A stretch of 64,000 nt of DNA from Chryseobacterium sp. 18061 (GTDB lineage: Bacteria; Pseudomonadota; Gammaproteobacteria; Enterobacterales; Enterobacteriaceae): positions 496,001 to 560,000 of the forward strand of contig CACSKA010000001.1 of NCBI GenBank assembly GCA_902706205.1, read 5' to 3'. Each line of letters begins with the position of its first letter. Within the stretch, counting starts at the first letter, position 1. A program made the position numbers and the translations under genes. Below are positions 20,146-30,022 of the stretch, one piece after another. The notes below the pieces were generated by a model, which was given only the letters and a program-made list of their open reading frames with translations, had not been told where the DNA came from and ran no database searches.

Positions 20146-21439
20146 TCACGGTACCTGCTGTGATTGTTTGTCCATTGAGAGCCTCAAGCGAGGCGGTAAA
20201 ATCGCCGCTGTAGGTATTCACCGTATCGGAGGAGACCAGTGAGGTCAGATCCTGATAGGCATACCAGCCACGCGCGTTGCCGGTGCCGGTACTGGAACGG
20301 TCCGGCAGCAGATTCAACGCAGCTCCCGTGCGGTTATAAATACGAATGCCGACGCCAGAGGCCACGCCGCTGGCACCGTATTGGTTGTCCAGCAGCCAGG
20401 TTAATCCGCCCCCAGAAGTGGTCAGCCCAAGCGTTTTCGCGGCAGACACCGCGGTCGGCTGATTGACAAGGAAGCCCATCGAGACGTTTGCGGCGCTGGA
20501 TGTTGACGCGCTGGTACTTGATTTGGCGCCCGCCTCACACTGCAGGCTGACGCTGAACGGTGCCTGACTGCTGCCGCCGGACTGTAGCACCGCGCTGCTG
20601 ATGGTCGGCAGCAGTACCACCACCGGATAATCTTTCACCTGGCACAGGGCACCGCGCACGTAGGTCACATTGCCCCAAGTGCTCCAGGCGGCGGGCCAGT
20701 TGCCGTACCAGCCGTAGAAATAGGAGAGGCTGTCCATCCCGTCTTTCAGGGAGTTGGTATCTAGCCCTGGCCCTTTGAAGGCGATATAGCCGCGCGGCTG
20801 GGTATAAGCGTCTTTGTACATATTCGCGGCGCTGACGTAATAGCGGGTGTCGTTGATTTTATACATTTCGTACAGCACGTTGCTGAACGCGCTGGCGGGA
20901 ATGTAGATATAGGTTCCATCCTCAAACCAGCTGTCTGCGGTCAGCTGGCGCTGCTTCCAGTAGCGGCTGTAATACTCGCCGCTGCTGAGGTTAGTGATGC
21001 GCACCGCTACGTTTTTGGCAACGTCATAGTACGCGCCATCCACTTCTGAGGTGGTGTACATCCCGGTATAGGCGTTGTCGCCGTTGGTGGCGTACATTTC
21101 GAACAAACTTCCGGCGTCCGCCAGCTGGCAGCGATAGAGGATTTGATTGCTGGAGTAGGCTTTATTGCTCGCGCTGGTGAGAAAACTCCCTACCGAGCTT
21201 GCCAGCAGCGTGCCGGAAGGCTGGAAGTTGCTGCCGCTATTAATGCTGATGGTCGCGGGCAGGCCGATGTTTCCGGAACAGGTATCGCATGCCCCGGTCC
21301 AGCTGGCGGCGGTGTAACCCGCGGCAATAGCGGCTGCCGACAGCGACGAGTTACTGGTGACCTTAATGCAGTTGGCCAGCAGTGAGGCGCTGAAAAACAG
21401 ACTCGCAACAAACAGAAGCGATTGGGCGCGAACACGCAT
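20111..21439 (-). CDS. two-domain fimbrial tip adhesin
   Basis: 442-residue secreted protein: signal peptide (about 1-22), a long N-terminal region rich in Tyr/Trp/Ser that would be the receptor-binding domain, and a C-terminal pilin domain starting near CQVKDYPVVVLLPTISS. That domain repeats the start of the major subunit (PVVLLPTVSS) and ends in the same style (VVVSFQ against YAVSYQ). The ATG at 21439 is chosen because AAGGAG lies seven bases upstream, overlapping the usher stop; an upstream GTG at 21457 lacks such a site. The receptor is unknown. Confidence 0.82.
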   Translation of the reverse strand: MRVRAQSLLFVASLFFSASLLANCIKVTSNSSLSAAAIAAGYTAASWTGACDTCSGNIGLPATISINSGSNFQPSGTLLASSVGSFLTSASNKAYSSNQILYRCQLADAGSLFEMYATNGDNAYTGMYTTSEVDGAYYDVAKNVAVRITNLSSGEYYSRYWKQRQLTADSWFEDGTYIYIPASAFSNVLYEMYKINDTRYYVSAANMYKDAYTQPRGYIAFKGPGLDTNSLKDGMDSLSYFYGWYGNWPAAWSTWGNVTYVRGALCQVKDYPVVVLLPTISSAVLQSGGSSQAPFSVSLQCEAGAKSSTSASTSSAANVSMGFLVNQPTAVSAAKTLGLTTSGGGLTWLLDNQYGASGVASGVGIRIYNRTGAALNLLPDRSSTGTGNARGWYAYQDLTSLVSSDTVNTYSGDFTASLEALNGQTITAGTVNAQLQVVVSFQ

Positions 21440-21443
21440 ACCG

Positions 21444-24011
21444 CTACTCCTTTTCACAGATTTTATTCAAATGGATTATCTCGTCCTGGCTTTCCAGGTT
21501 GAGCTGATAACGCACGTGGCACGCCTGATTAGATGCCGTTCCCCAGCGCACCAGCAGTGAGCCGGAGGTGCTTGGGATACGGGCATAAATTTGCCCGCCC
21601 TGGCCGACCATCCCAATAACCGTGCCGTCGCCGTCGAGCACATCGGCCCCCATCGGCGGTACGCTACCATCGGCGGATTTGAGGTTTATCAGTACTGCTT
21701 TACCTTTCAGGGTGGCGAAATTCACGCGGGCTATGGCCCCGGCGTAAGGCACCACGCGCTGGCTGCCGCCGGTGAGTTCCGCATCGCGGGTCATCGTCCG
21801 GCTGTCGAGGCTGACGTTATTGCTGCGATAAGGGGAGAGCGACGGCATGATGGCGTAACCAAAGCTGTCGACCACCGCGCCCTGACCGTTCTGCACTACC
21901 GCACCCTGCGCGCCTTCGGCGTGGATCAGCGCAAAGGTTTCGCTGGTATAGGGTCCGACCGTCAGGCCGCCGGGGTGCAACACGAAGGTGCCGGATGCGC
22001 CGAGTGCACTCTGACGGTAGTTTTCGCCCTGGTCATAGCTGGCACGCACCGCGCCCATGCGGGTGTTCTCCTGCATACTGCCGCCGAAGGTGCTTGCGCT
22101 GTCATTGGATCCGTTACGCTCGCGTTCATAGCCGCCGTATATCGACCAGGAGAAATCGTTGTGTTCTCCGGCAGAGCCGCTCATCGACAGCGTTGAAGAC
22201 CGGCTTTCACGTGACTGGTTGTAGTTCATCGCAATCGACGAGCGGCTGTTGCCCCAGTCGAACGGGATCGAAACGTTAAAGGAGAATGTCGTCTCGGTGT
22301 ATTTTTGATGGCTACTGCTGTCCTGCGGATCGTCCACGCTGCTGTAAAAGCGGCTGTTGTCCCAGCTGGTACGCTGTCGGGCCACGTTCACCCCATAACT
22401 GATGGTGTTCCACTGGTTGCTATAGCCCATTTGCAGTTGGGTTATCCGCGACTGATTCCCGTAGTAATCTGCACTGCTGGCGCTCAGGTTTAGCGTACCG
22501 AAACTTGCCAGCGGCTGGCTGATGGTGGCCGACAGGCGGTTTCGCTGCTGTAAGGTATCGGAATAATAATCGGTGCCGGTGGTCTGCTCGCGGCGCACGC
22601 CGAGCACGTCCTGTAATTCGCGAAAGCCGCTGGTGGAGTAGCGGTATGCCGCCAGCACCAGGTTGGTGCCAGAGGTAAATGTTTTGCTGTAGCTCAGCTC
22701 CGCGCGCCAGCCCTGCTGGCGTTCGTCGTTCTGCACTCGGGCGTTGGACCAGGTGGTGTTCATGCCAAATGCGCCAAATCCGGTGGCCCACACGCCACCC
22801 ATAAGCCACGCCTGATAATCTTCCGCGATCCGCGAGCCCAGATTGAGCGTGACGTTGTTGTTCACGCCGCGCTGCAAAGTGCCTTCGAAGAAATCGTTAT
22901 TCACGCTGTAGTACTGGCGCACGCGCCCGAGTGCCAGCGAGTAATGCCAGTTACCTGATCGAACGGAATCCGGCACCGCCGAGTAGGGTACCGTAAAGGT
23001 GGACATTTTGCCGTTGGCATCGACCACGTCGACGGTCAGATCGCCCTGATTACGGGTGTTGTACAGGTCGTCAATAACGAACGGGCCAGGTGGCACATTG
23101 GTTTCATAAATGATTTTGCCGAGCTGGCGGATAATCACATGCGCGCTGCTTGACGCCACGCCGCGCACCTCGGGTGCATAGCCGCGTTTGCCCTGCGGCC
23201 ACATGCGTTCGTCGGTGGTCATCTTCACACCGTTAAACGACAGGCTGCCAAACAGGCTGGAATCGGTATAGCTATCGCCGACGGTCATTATGCTGTTGAG
23301 CGATTCTATCGGGCGTTGAGCCCAGGTGCGCACGCTGTTATAACGGTAGGCGCTGCCGCTTTGGCTGCTGTCGACGTAGCGCAGGTTGCCCTGATGGCGC
23401 ATCTGCCACAGACCGAGGTTGGTGCCCGCGTTGATGCCGCTCCAGAGATACTGATAGCGATAGCGACTGTCGCTATTTTCGGTCACCGTGTAGCTGGTGT
23501 TATGACGAACAAACAGCGCCAGCGTGCCGCTGTCCCATTCGGACGGCGGAATATAACCGCGCGGCGTACGAACTAGCGCATCCATCGGAATAGACAGCTG
23601 CAAGCGCAGCGTGGAAGACTCGAATTCCCAACTCGCGCCGGGCGCCCAGGCCACCAGCGAACGACACTGGTCGTCGTTTTTCCCGGCATCAACGGCTTTA
23701 AGCTGCACGGCTTTCATCACCGACGGCGTCAGGCTCGGCTCGGGTTCACTGCCGTTCGCCTGTGCGCGGAATGTGACTTTCACTCCGGTTTTCACCTGCG
23801 TGCCATTGAGCCAAACGTCCACCAGATAGCTTCCTGCGGCGGTGTGCTGCTGGTTGAACTGACCGATGTTCTGCCCGTAGGCGGAACCCTGAAACAGCGA
23901 CGGGTCGAAGTAATATTCATCCCCCCACGCAGCGTGCGCCGTTATCAGGCCGATAAGCACCATCAGGCCTTTGAGCTGAAAATTAGCGCCAGGTAACGTC
24001 ATACTGTTCAC
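21444..24011 (-). CDS. outer-membrane fimbrial usher
   Basis: About 855-residue FimD/PapC-type usher that assembles and exports the fimbria. A signal peptide (ending ...HAAWG) precedes DEYYFDPSLFQG, the classic usher N-terminus. The beta-barrel with plug follows (PYSAVPDSVRSGNWHYSLALGR), and the C-terminal domains end near a Cys-containing segment (NQACHVRYQL). It overlaps the chaperone 3' end by 29 bases. The frame begins at GTG 24011; ATG 24002 is an equally plausible start. Confidence 0.93.
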   Translation of the reverse strand: MNSMTLPGANFQLKGLMVLIGLITAHAAWGDEYYFDPSLFQGSAYGQNIGQFNQQHTAAGSYLVDVWLNGTQVKTGVKVTFRAQANGSEPEPSLTPSVMKAVQLKAVDAGKNDDQCRSLVAWAPGASWEFESSTLRLQLSIPMDALVRTPRGYIPPSEWDSGTLALFVRHNTSYTVTENSDSRYRYQYLWSGINAGTNLGLWQMRHQGNLRYVDSSQSGSAYRYNSVRTWAQRPIESLNSIMTVGDSYTDSSLFGSLSFNGVKMTTDERMWPQGKRGYAPEVRGVASSSAHVIIRQLGKIIYETNVPPGPFVIDDLYNTRNQGDLTVDVVDANGKMSTFTVPYSAVPDSVRSGNWHYSLALGRVRQYYSVNNDFFEGTLQRGVNNNVTLNLGSRIAEDYQAWLMGGVWATGFGAFGMNTTWSNARVQNDERQQGWRAELSYSKTFTSGTNLVLAAYRYSTSGFRELQDVLGVRREQTTGTDYYSDTLQQRNRLSATISQPLASFGTLNLSASSADYYGNQSRITQLQMGYSNQWNTISYGVNVARQRTSWDNSRFYSSVDDPQDSSSHQKYTETTFSFNVSIPFDWGNSRSSIAMNYNQSRESRSSTLSMSGSAGEHNDFSWSIYGGYERERNGSNDSASTFGGSMQENTRMGAVRASYDQGENYRQSALGASGTFVLHPGGLTVGPYTSETFALIHAEGAQGAVVQNGQGAVVDSFGYAIMPSLSPYRSNNVSLDSRTMTRDAELTGGSQRVVPYAGAIARVNFATLKGKAVLINLKSADGSVPPMGADVLDGDGTVIGMVGQGGQIYARIPSTSGSLLVRWGTASNQACHVRYQLNLESQDEIIHLNKICEKE

Positions 24012-24744
24012 TCATCCTTGCGCCCTGATCGTTGACCAGAGTGACGTTAACGCTGCCCTTTCCGTGGGGCGCGTTGGTATTGCCGGAGATCCAGAAGGTG
24101 CGGCTGGCGAATGGGGCCACCATATCGGCGGTCATGGCGTAGTTGATGCCTTTCACACGGGCGCTCAGGTTGCTGACTGACGCAAACCACGGGTTCGGGT
24201 TGGTTATTTCCACTCCCGCGCCATTTTTCGCATCGTACATCGCTTTTAGCTGGAGCTTTTTGACCAGTTCGCCGGGTTGGCCCAGGGGACTTGGGCGGTA
24301 AAACAGCTTGATGCGAGTGCGCATCACCACCAGCATCTTGTTTTGCTTTTGTTCACCGCTGACGTTAGCGGGCGGGAGTTGCAAGGCATTAAACCAGTAC
24401 ACCGATTCTCGGTCCTGGGGCATCGATTTGGCTTTGCTGTACACAATGCGCACGATCTGGCCCGCGTTCGGCTGAATGCGGAAGATGGGTGGCGTGGCGA
24501 CAAACGGCACGGCGCTGCTGTCTTGCGGCCTGGCGTTGACGTCGCCGTCATCGAACCAGGTCTGAACGACGTACGGGAAGCTGTCGCTGTTTTTAAGCTG
24601 AACGTCCACCGATGTGGCCGCAGAGCCGTAGATAATGCGGCTGCCCATAATGGTCACGCTGGCATGACTTAGCGCTGCGCTGGCGCAAAACAGCGCGGCA
24701 GCAAGCAGGACGAGCATTCCGTGGCGAAGTGGTTCCTTCATCAT
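23983..24744 (-). CDS. periplasmic fimbrial chaperone
   Basis: 253-residue PapD/FimC-like chaperone with a signal peptide (about 1-28), SRIIYGSAATSVDVQLKN in the first domain and NPNPWFASVSNL in the second. It stabilises pilins in the periplasm and hands them to the usher. The double ATG at 24744/24741 is preceded by GGAG. The frame is open through the end of the subunit gene, but that part is not chaperone-like. Confidence 0.92.
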   Translation of the reverse strand: MMKEPLRHGMLVLLAAALFCASAALSHASVTIMGSRIIYGSAATSVDVQLKNSDSFPYVVQTWFDDGDVNARPQDSSAVPFVATPPIFRIQPNAGQIVRIVYSKAKSMPQDRESVYWFNALQLPPANVSGEQKQNKMLVVMRTRIKLFYRPSPLGQPGELVKKLQLKAMYDAKNGAGVEITNPNPWFASVSNLSARVKGINYAMTADMVAPFASRTFWISGNTNAPHGKGSVNVTLVNDQGARMSEQYDVTWR

Positions 24745-24808
24745 CTCAACAACTCCGTGAGGAAAATTGTCTCCGGGCGCTGTGCCGCCCCCGGAGACAA
24801 AAACAAAC

Positions 24809-25345
24809 TTACTGGTAGGAAACGGCGTACTGCAGAGTGGCTTCCACAGTACCGGCGGTGGCTTTACCCGCGGCGTAGTACTGCGCGGTGTAAGAGGCGC
24901 TGGCATCGCTGGCGCCCGCGGCCAGTTTCAGGTCGCCGTCGCCGGTGAAGCCGTCGGTCAGGTTGATTTCGGTGCCGGTAGTATCGAGGATCTGCACTTC
25001 CACATTGCTTGCGGTCCCGGTGTTGCCGAGATTGCCGTTAGTGGTGACCTGGTTGCCAACGAATACGGTAGAGATTTTGGTCTCGGTGGCCACGTCGCCG
25101 GTGCAGCCAGTCAGGCCGATATCAAACGTGACAGGGCCGGCGGTGTCGCCACTGGCAGCCAGTTCAGTGCTGCTGACGGTTGGCAGCAGCACCACTGGCG
25201 TGGTCTGGTTGCCGTTGATGGCAACGGAGCAGGTTTCGTCGGTGACTTCGCCTTGGAAGCTGATGGTGTTATCTGAAACGGCCATAGCGTTGGCAGAAAC
25301 CAGCAGGGCGCCAGTCAGAATAGTGAGGTAACTTTTTTTCAACAT
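24809..25345 (-). CDS. major fimbrial subunit
   Basis: 178-residue pilin with a signal peptide (about 1-22, ending AMA), the paired cysteines of type 1-like pilins (DETCSVAING and GLTGCTGDV) and a hydrophobic C-terminal beta-zipper ending YAVSYQ. The start at 25345 (MLKKSYLTILTGAL) has AGGA upstream. It is the first gene of a five-gene operon (subunit, chaperone, usher, adhesin, chaperone). The cluster differs in position from the yehABCD fimbriae of E. coli, which lie beyond mrp. Confidence 0.9.
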   Translation of the reverse strand: MLKKSYLTILTGALLVSANAMAVSDNTISFQGEVTDETCSVAINGNQTTPVVLLPTVSSTELAASGDTAGPVTFDIGLTGCTGDVATETKISTVFVGNQVTTNGNLGNTGTASNVEVQILDTTGTEINLTDGFTGDGDLKLAAGASDASASYTAQYYAAGKATAGTVEATLQYAVSYQ

Positions 25346-25727
25346 GATGCGTTTTCCTTTATGGCCTGTTGAGGCAATTGATTGATGACTCATGGCTACC
25401 TTGCCCGGCCCTGATGCGGTCATCCGCGCTTAAAGCCGTTCGGTATCATGTAAGAAAAATCCTAAGGCATTCACATCTTCATGTAATCATTAACTATTAA
25501 CAGGTTGTTATTAAGTTTTTAATTCCAGGAAACAATGGTTTTTCGTGTATTAGTAGATGATCATCCCGTCATTTCATTCGAGGATGTGAACAGGATGTAA
25601 CAGTGACTAAGCGTGTCCCTGTAAATTAAAGGGGGTATACGGGAGAGGAAGTTGGGTTAAGTCAAAATGTGATGCCCGGAACGCAAGGGCAAATTTGATG
25701 CACTTTACTATCTGCACATTCCAGACG
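25346..25727. other. fimbrial operon upstream region
   Basis: About 380 bases without a gene, notably AT-rich around 25450-25560. It must contain the promoter and control region of the fimbrial operon. I see no inverted repeat flanking a promoter that would suggest FimB/E-type phase inversion, and no GATC pair spaced like a Lrp/Dam switch. No single sigma70 promoter stands out. Confidence 0.5.
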
Positions 25728-25756
25728 TAAAAAAGCCCGATACGCGGATCGGGCTA
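25728..25756 (-). terminator. terminator of the ToxR-like regulator gene
   Basis: AGCCCGAT and ATCGGGCT pair around ACGCGG, and on the minus strand the stem runs into TTTTTT. It lies directly after the stop at 25775. Confidence 0.85.
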
Positions 25757-25774
25757 TGAGGAATTATTGGACAT

Positions 25775-26596
25775 TCACGTGCCGGAATGAGGGGGTTCGG
25801 TCAGGCTCCAGCAGATTTCCGCTCTGCTTTCTCGTAAATTAGCGCAACGCATAAAGTAGAGGCGGGACAGTTCCTGGCTCCAGGTTTTATACGACCGGCT
25901 TTTGATCACCAGCAGATACTGATCACTGTTGCACTGGGGGTTCAACTCCTGGGCATAGCGCATCAGCCCCTTTTTAAAGGTGACGGCGTCGGTGGTATGC
26001 AGTAATTGTTCTGAAACCATCACGCTACAGGTACCCGCTTTGCCAATAAATACTTCCTTTCGGTCCAGTGGCTGGTTGTTGTACCAAAACCAGGCAGAGG
26101 CAATCAGCGTGGAGATGGCGATAACCATCGACAGCCAGTTCATGCTATTTGCAGACCGCAAAAATATCGTCGGCGGCTTCGTTGTTTTCAGCGAACTGGA
26201 TGATTCTGGTGCGGAAATATCGGTCATTTTCGGCTCATCCTGCATAACATCAGGCGGCTCGGGTAAGGCTTCTATTTGTATTTTTTCCTGAAACATAAAG
26301 CCCATTTTCGGGACAGTGGTGATAACCTCATCTTCCAGACCTAAAATACGTAGAATTCGGCGTAATTTACTAATGCAATGATTGAGGTTGTTATTGCTGG
26401 ACACCATCCCAAAGTCGTCCCAGACTTTTTTAAATATAACTTCACGATTGACGACCTCGCCCTGATGATTCAGGAGGAGGAGTAATAATCGTTTTGTGGG
26501 ATTTGAGATTTGAACCGGATCGTCCTGTTCATCATGAACAGCCAGCGACCCGGTATCAGAATCGAATATAACATGTTTATTAAAAAGGAATTTCAT
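25775..26596 (-). CDS. membrane-anchored winged-helix regulator (ToxR/CadC type)
   Basis: 273-residue protein with an N-terminal OmpR/PhoB-type winged helix (about 7-103; SNNNLNHCISKLRRILR is the recognition-helix region, VPKMGFMF the wing), an acidic Ser-rich linker, one membrane helix (about 153-172) and a periplasmic tail with four cysteines (about 190, 222, 251, 262). This is the layout of ToxR/CadC one-component sensors. It reads towards the fimbrial operon on the same strand, about 430 bases upstream, and probably controls it; the target is inferred. The start at 26596 is chosen because MKFLFNKHVIF fits the family; an earlier ATG at 26629 is possible. Confidence 0.83.
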   Translation of the reverse strand: MKFLFNKHVIFDSDTGSLAVHDEQDDPVQISNPTKRLLLLLLNHQGEVVNREVIFKKVWDDFGMVSSNNNLNHCISKLRRILRILGLEDEVITTVPKMGFMFQEKIQIEALPEPPDVMQDEPKMTDISAPESSSSLKTTKPPTIFLRSANSMNWLSMVIAISTLIASAWFWYNNQPLDRKEVFIGKAGTCSVMVSEQLLHTTDAVTFKKGLMRYAQELNPQCNSDQYLLVIKSRSYKTWSQELSRLYFMRCANLRESRAEICWSLTEPPHSGT

Positions 26597-26952
26597 ATCA
26601 CGGATCCGTCTGTTCAATACAATATGCATGCCTGGGTCAAATTATTCCCCGAAGTGCGTATCACTCCTTTCTGGTTAGAATCAACTTTGAGAAAATGTAA
26701 TGGTAATTTTATGCTCTTGGGACGATTCTTAACATCTTAATTCGCAAGAGGTCGAGTGGTTAGTGTTTTATATCATTTCTTGGCTGTTTTGTAGATTATT
26801 TTACGTAACCATTCGAAGACTTAATGTTTTTCTATGAATGAAAAGAAAACAATTAATAAATTGCAAAAAAAACAGGTGCATTATGCGTTTTTGAGACGAC
26901 TTAGCATCATTTCAGGAAATGACTTATTTTCATGATAAATCGTTGATTCAGG
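26597..26952. other. AT-rich divergent region between regulator and osmF
   Basis: About 360 bases with no convincing gene and strikingly low GC (long A and T runs, for example 26840-26880), unlike the flanking backbone. It carries the promoters of two divergent genes. AT-rich DNA of this kind is a usual H-NS target, consistent with a silenced fimbrial locus; this is inferred. Confidence 0.5.
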
Positions 26953-26960
26953 TCTACGCT
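26953..26960 (+). promoter_or_regulatory. sigma-S type -10 element of osmF
   Basis: TCTACGCT fits the sigma-S -10 consensus KCTAYRCT, about 43 bases before the osmF ATG. osmF-yehYXW of E. coli is RpoS-controlled, which supports the call. No good -35 is needed or seen. Confidence 0.55.
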
Positions 26961-27002
26961 TTCTCTAACCTCCTGTAAACGCAGGCTTATGAGGAAACGA
27001 GA

Positions 27003-27920
27003 ATGCACAATAAAACGAAGTGGATGACGGGCGTTTCGCTGTTGGCTGCGCTGAGCTTGCCGCTGCAGGCCGCTGAGCCAGTGAAGGTGGGTTCGAAGAT
27101 TGATACCGAAGGAGCGTTGCTCGGCAACATTATTTTGCAGGTACTGGACAACCATGGCGTGAAAACCGTGAACAAAGTACAGTTGGGTGCGACGCCGGTT
27201 GTGCGCGGGGCGATAACCTCCGGGGAACTGGATATCTACCCGGAATACACCGGCAATGGGGCGTTCTTCTTTAAGGATGATAACGATCCGGCGTGGAAGA
27301 ATGCGCAGCAGGGCTACGAGAAAGTGAAAAAACTCGACGCCGAGCAGAACAAGCTTATCTGGTTGACGCCCTCTCCGGCGAACAATACCTGGACCATCGC
27401 GGTACGTCAGGATCTGGCAGAGAAGAACAAACTCACTTCGTTAGAGGATTTGGGCACGTACCTGAAAAAGGGTGGTACCTTCAAACTGGCGGCGTCGGCA
27501 GAGTTTATTGAGCGTCCGGACGCGCTGCCCGCTTTCGAAAAAGCTTACGATTTCAAACTCGACCAGAGTCAGCTGCTGTCGCTGGCGGGCGGTGATACTG
27601 CGGTGACGATCAAAGCGGCAGCACAGCAAACCTCCGGCGTGAACGCGGCGATGGCCTATGGCACCGATGGTCCGGTGGCAGCGCTGGGTCTGCAAACGCT
27701 GACCGACCCGAAAGGCGTACAGCCAATTTATGCTCCGACACCGGTGATTCGTGAGGCGGTGCTGAAAGAATATCCGCAAATCCCGGAATGGCTGAAGCCG
27801 GTGTTTGAAAAACTGGACGCGAAGACGCTGCAAAAACTGAATGCCAGCATCGCGGTGGAAGGGCTGGATGCGAAGAAAGTGGCCGCTGACTGGCTGAAAC
27901 AACAAGGACTGGTGAAGTAA
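27003..27920 (+). CDS. osmF: ABC importer periplasmic binding protein OsmF (YehZ)
   Basis: 305-residue substrate-binding protein of an OpuC/ProX-type osmoprotectant importer, with a signal peptide (about 1-23, ending LQAAE) and the conserved [15 protein letters not shown] segment. E. coli YehZ binds glycine betaine with low affinity and is RpoS-induced. It is the first gene of osmF-yehYXW; yehY starts 4 bases after its stop. Confidence 0.95.
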   Translation: MHNKTKWMTGVSLLAALSLPLQAAEPVKVGSKIDTEGALLGNIILQVLDNHGVKTVNKVQLGATPVVRGAITSGELDIYPEYTGNGAFFFKDDNDPAWKNAQQGYEKVKKLDAEQNKLIWLTPSPANNTWTIAVRQDLAEKNKLTSLEDLGTYLKKGGTFKLAASAEFIERPDALPAFEKAYDFKLDQSQLLSLAGGDTAVTIKAAAQQTSGVNAAMAYGTDGPVAALGLQTLTDPKGVQPIYAPTPVIREAVLKEYPQIPEWLKPVFEKLDAKTLQKLNASIAVEGLDAKKVAADWLKQQGLVK

Positions 27921-27924
27921 GTAC

Positions 27925-29082
27925 GTGCGAATATCCTGTCATAACCGGGTTCTGCTGCTGTTGGTGCTGATTGCACTGGCAGCCGCAGCGTTACCCTTCG
28001 TGAATTATGCTGCCAATCGGCTGCTCTCAGGCGAAAGCCGTCAGCTGTGGCAAATCTGGACTTTTCCGCCTGCGCTGTTGCTTATCGTGCCGCTGGTTCT
28101 GGCGGGCTTAAGCCTGCTGCGAGGCCGGGGCGCGTTGGTGTTGACGCTGATTCTGGCCCAGATCCTCTTTATACTGTTGCTCTGGAGCAGCGGCAAAGCG
28201 GCGATGACTCTGGCGCAAAGCGGTAGCCCGCTGGCGCGCACCTCGCCTGGCAGTGGACTGTGGCTTTGGCTGGCGGTGGCGCTGCTGATTTGCAGCGATG
28301 CTATCCGACGGCTGACTCAGAAATCGCTTTGGCGCTGGCTGCTGAATGCCCAAATCTGGATTTTTCCGGTGGCGCTGCTGTGGTCCGGTGAGCTCGATTC
28401 ACTGTCGCTGATGAAAGAGTATTTTAACCGTCAGGACGTGTTCGACAGCGCGTTGCAGCAGCATTTGATCTTGCTGTTCGGCACGCTACTGCCGGGTCTG
28501 CTGATTGGCGTGCCGCTCGGGCTGTGGTGCTGGCGTCATCAGGGGCGGCAAACCCGCGTCTTCACCATCCTCAATATTATTCAGACTATCCCTTCCGTGG
28601 CCCTGTTCGGCCTGCTGATTGCGCCGCTCGCCGGGCTGGTGAAACATTTTCCCTGGCTGTCGTCCTGGGGCATCGGCGGCACCGGCCTGACGCCTGCGCT
28701 GATTGCGCTGGTGCTTTACGCGCTGCTACCGCTGGTGCGCGGTGTGGTCGCCGGAATGCAGCAGGTTGCCGCCGACGTGCTCGAAAGCGCGGCGGCAATG
28801 GGCATGAGCCAGGCGCAGCGCTTCTGGAAAGTCCAGCTACCGCTGGCGCTGCCGGTGCTGCTGCGCAGTCTGCGGGTGGTCACCGTGCAAACGGTCGGCA
28901 TGGCGGTAGTCGCGGCGCTGATCGGCGCGGGCGGTTTTGGTGCATTAGTGTTTCAGGGGTTGTTGAGCAGTGCGCTCGACCTGGTGTTGCTTGGTGTTAT
29001 TCCGGTGATTGCGATGGCGGTGGTAGTGGATGCGCTGTTCAGCCTGTGGATAGCTTTACTGGGAGGAGAAGCCCATGATTGA
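27925..29082 (+). CDS. yehY: ABC importer permease YehY
   Basis: 385-residue permease with extra N-terminal membrane helices followed by the canonical binding-protein-dependent transport domain ([25 protein letters not shown] is the coupling EAA loop). It starts at GTG 27925, at a place equivalent to E. coli YehY (also 385 residues). It overlaps yehX by 8 bases. Confidence 0.93.
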   Translation: MRISCHNRVLLLLVLIALAAAALPFVNYAANRLLSGESRQLWQIWTFPPALLLIVPLVLAGLSLLRGRGALVLTLILAQILFILLLWSSGKAAMTLAQSGSPLARTSPGSGLWLWLAVALLICSDAIRRLTQKSLWRWLLNAQIWIFPVALLWSGELDSLSLMKEYFNRQDVFDSALQQHLILLFGTLLPGLLIGVPLGLWCWRHQGRQTRVFTILNIIQTIPSVALFGLLIAPLAGLVKHFPWLSSWGIGGTGLTPALIALVLYALLPLVRGVVAGMQQVAADVLESAAAMGMSQAQRFWKVQLPLALPVLLRSLRVVTVQTVGMAVVAALIGAGGFGALVFQGLLSSALDLVLLGVIPVIAMAVVVDALFSLWIALLGGEAHD

Positions 29083-30022
29083 ATTTCAGCAGGTAAGCAA
29101 AATCTTCGATGGCAAAGCGGCAGTGAAAAACCTCGATCTGAACCTAAAAGAGGGCGCATTTTCAGTGCTTATCGGGACCTCTGGTTCCGGAAAATCCACC
29201 ACCCTGAAGATGATTAATCGCCTGGAGGAGCACGACAGCGGCACCATTCGCTTCGCCGGGGAAGATATTCGCCAGCAGCCGGTGCTGGCACTGCGCCGTA
29301 GGATGGGATACGCCATCCAGTCGATTGGCCTGTTCCCTCACTGGACGGTGGCACAAAACATTGCCACTGTGCTGCAGTTACAAAAATGGACGCGGGCTCG
29401 CATCAATGAGCGCATTGACGAACTGATGGCGCTGCTGGGGCTGGATGCCTCTTTGCGCGATCGCCTGCCGCATCAGCTGTCTGGTGGGCAGCAGCAGCGT
29501 GTCGGCGTGGCTCGCGCGCTGGCGGCCAATCCCGAAGTACTGCTGATGGATGAACCCTTCGGCGCTCTTGACCCGGTGACGCGCGGGGCGTTACAGCAGG
29601 AAATGCGTCGTATCCATCAGCTGCTCGGGCGCACTATCGTGCTGGTGACGCACGATATCGACGAAGCGCTGCGCCTGGCCGATCATCTGGTGTTGATGGA
29701 TAACGGTGAAGTGGTCCAACAGGGCAAGCCGCTGGCGATGCTGACCGCGCCGGAAAACGATTTTGTGCGTGAATTTTTTGGTCGCAGCGAGCTGGGCGTG
29801 CGGCTGCTTTCGCTGCGCGGCGTCGGGGACTATGTGCGCGCCGGGGAACACATTCCCGGAGAACCGCTGCGCGCGTCGATGTCGCTACGTGAGGCGCTGT
29901 CATTGTTTGTGGCGCGCCGCAGAGAAGTGTTGCAGGTGGTGAATGACGACGGTACGCCGTGCGGATCGCTTCATTTTGCCGATCTGCTGCGTGGGGAGGA
30001 CAACCGTGAAGGTGGTGCGTGA
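29075..30022 (+). CDS. yehX: ABC importer ATP-binding protein YehX
   Basis: 315-residue ATPase with Walker [10 protein letters not shown], signature LSGGQQQRV, Walker [12 protein letters not shown] and the H-loop THDIDEA. The C-terminal extension is of the ProV/OpuCA kind. It powers the OsmF/YehY/YehW importer. Its 3' end overlaps yehW by 17 bases. Confidence 0.95.
   Translation: MIEFQQVSKIFDGKAAVKNLDLNLKEGAFSVLIGTSGSGKSTTLKMINRLEEHDSGTIRFAGEDIRQQPVLALRRRMGYAIQSIGLFPHWTVAQNIATVLQLQKWTRARINERIDELMALLGLDASLRDRLPHQLSGGQQQRVGVARALAANPEVLLMDEPFGALDPVTRGALQQEMRRIHQLLGRTIVLVTHDIDEALRLADHLVLMDNGEVVQQGKPLAMLTAPENDFVREFFGRSELGVRLLSLRGVGDYVRAGEHIPGEPLRASMSLREALSLFVARRREVLQVVNDDGTPCGSLHFADLLRGEDNREGGA

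Noticed and set aside
25346-25774. Invertible promoter switch upstream of the fimbrial subunit
   Set aside because: No inverted repeat pair of the fimS kind and no recombinase gene nearby could be found.
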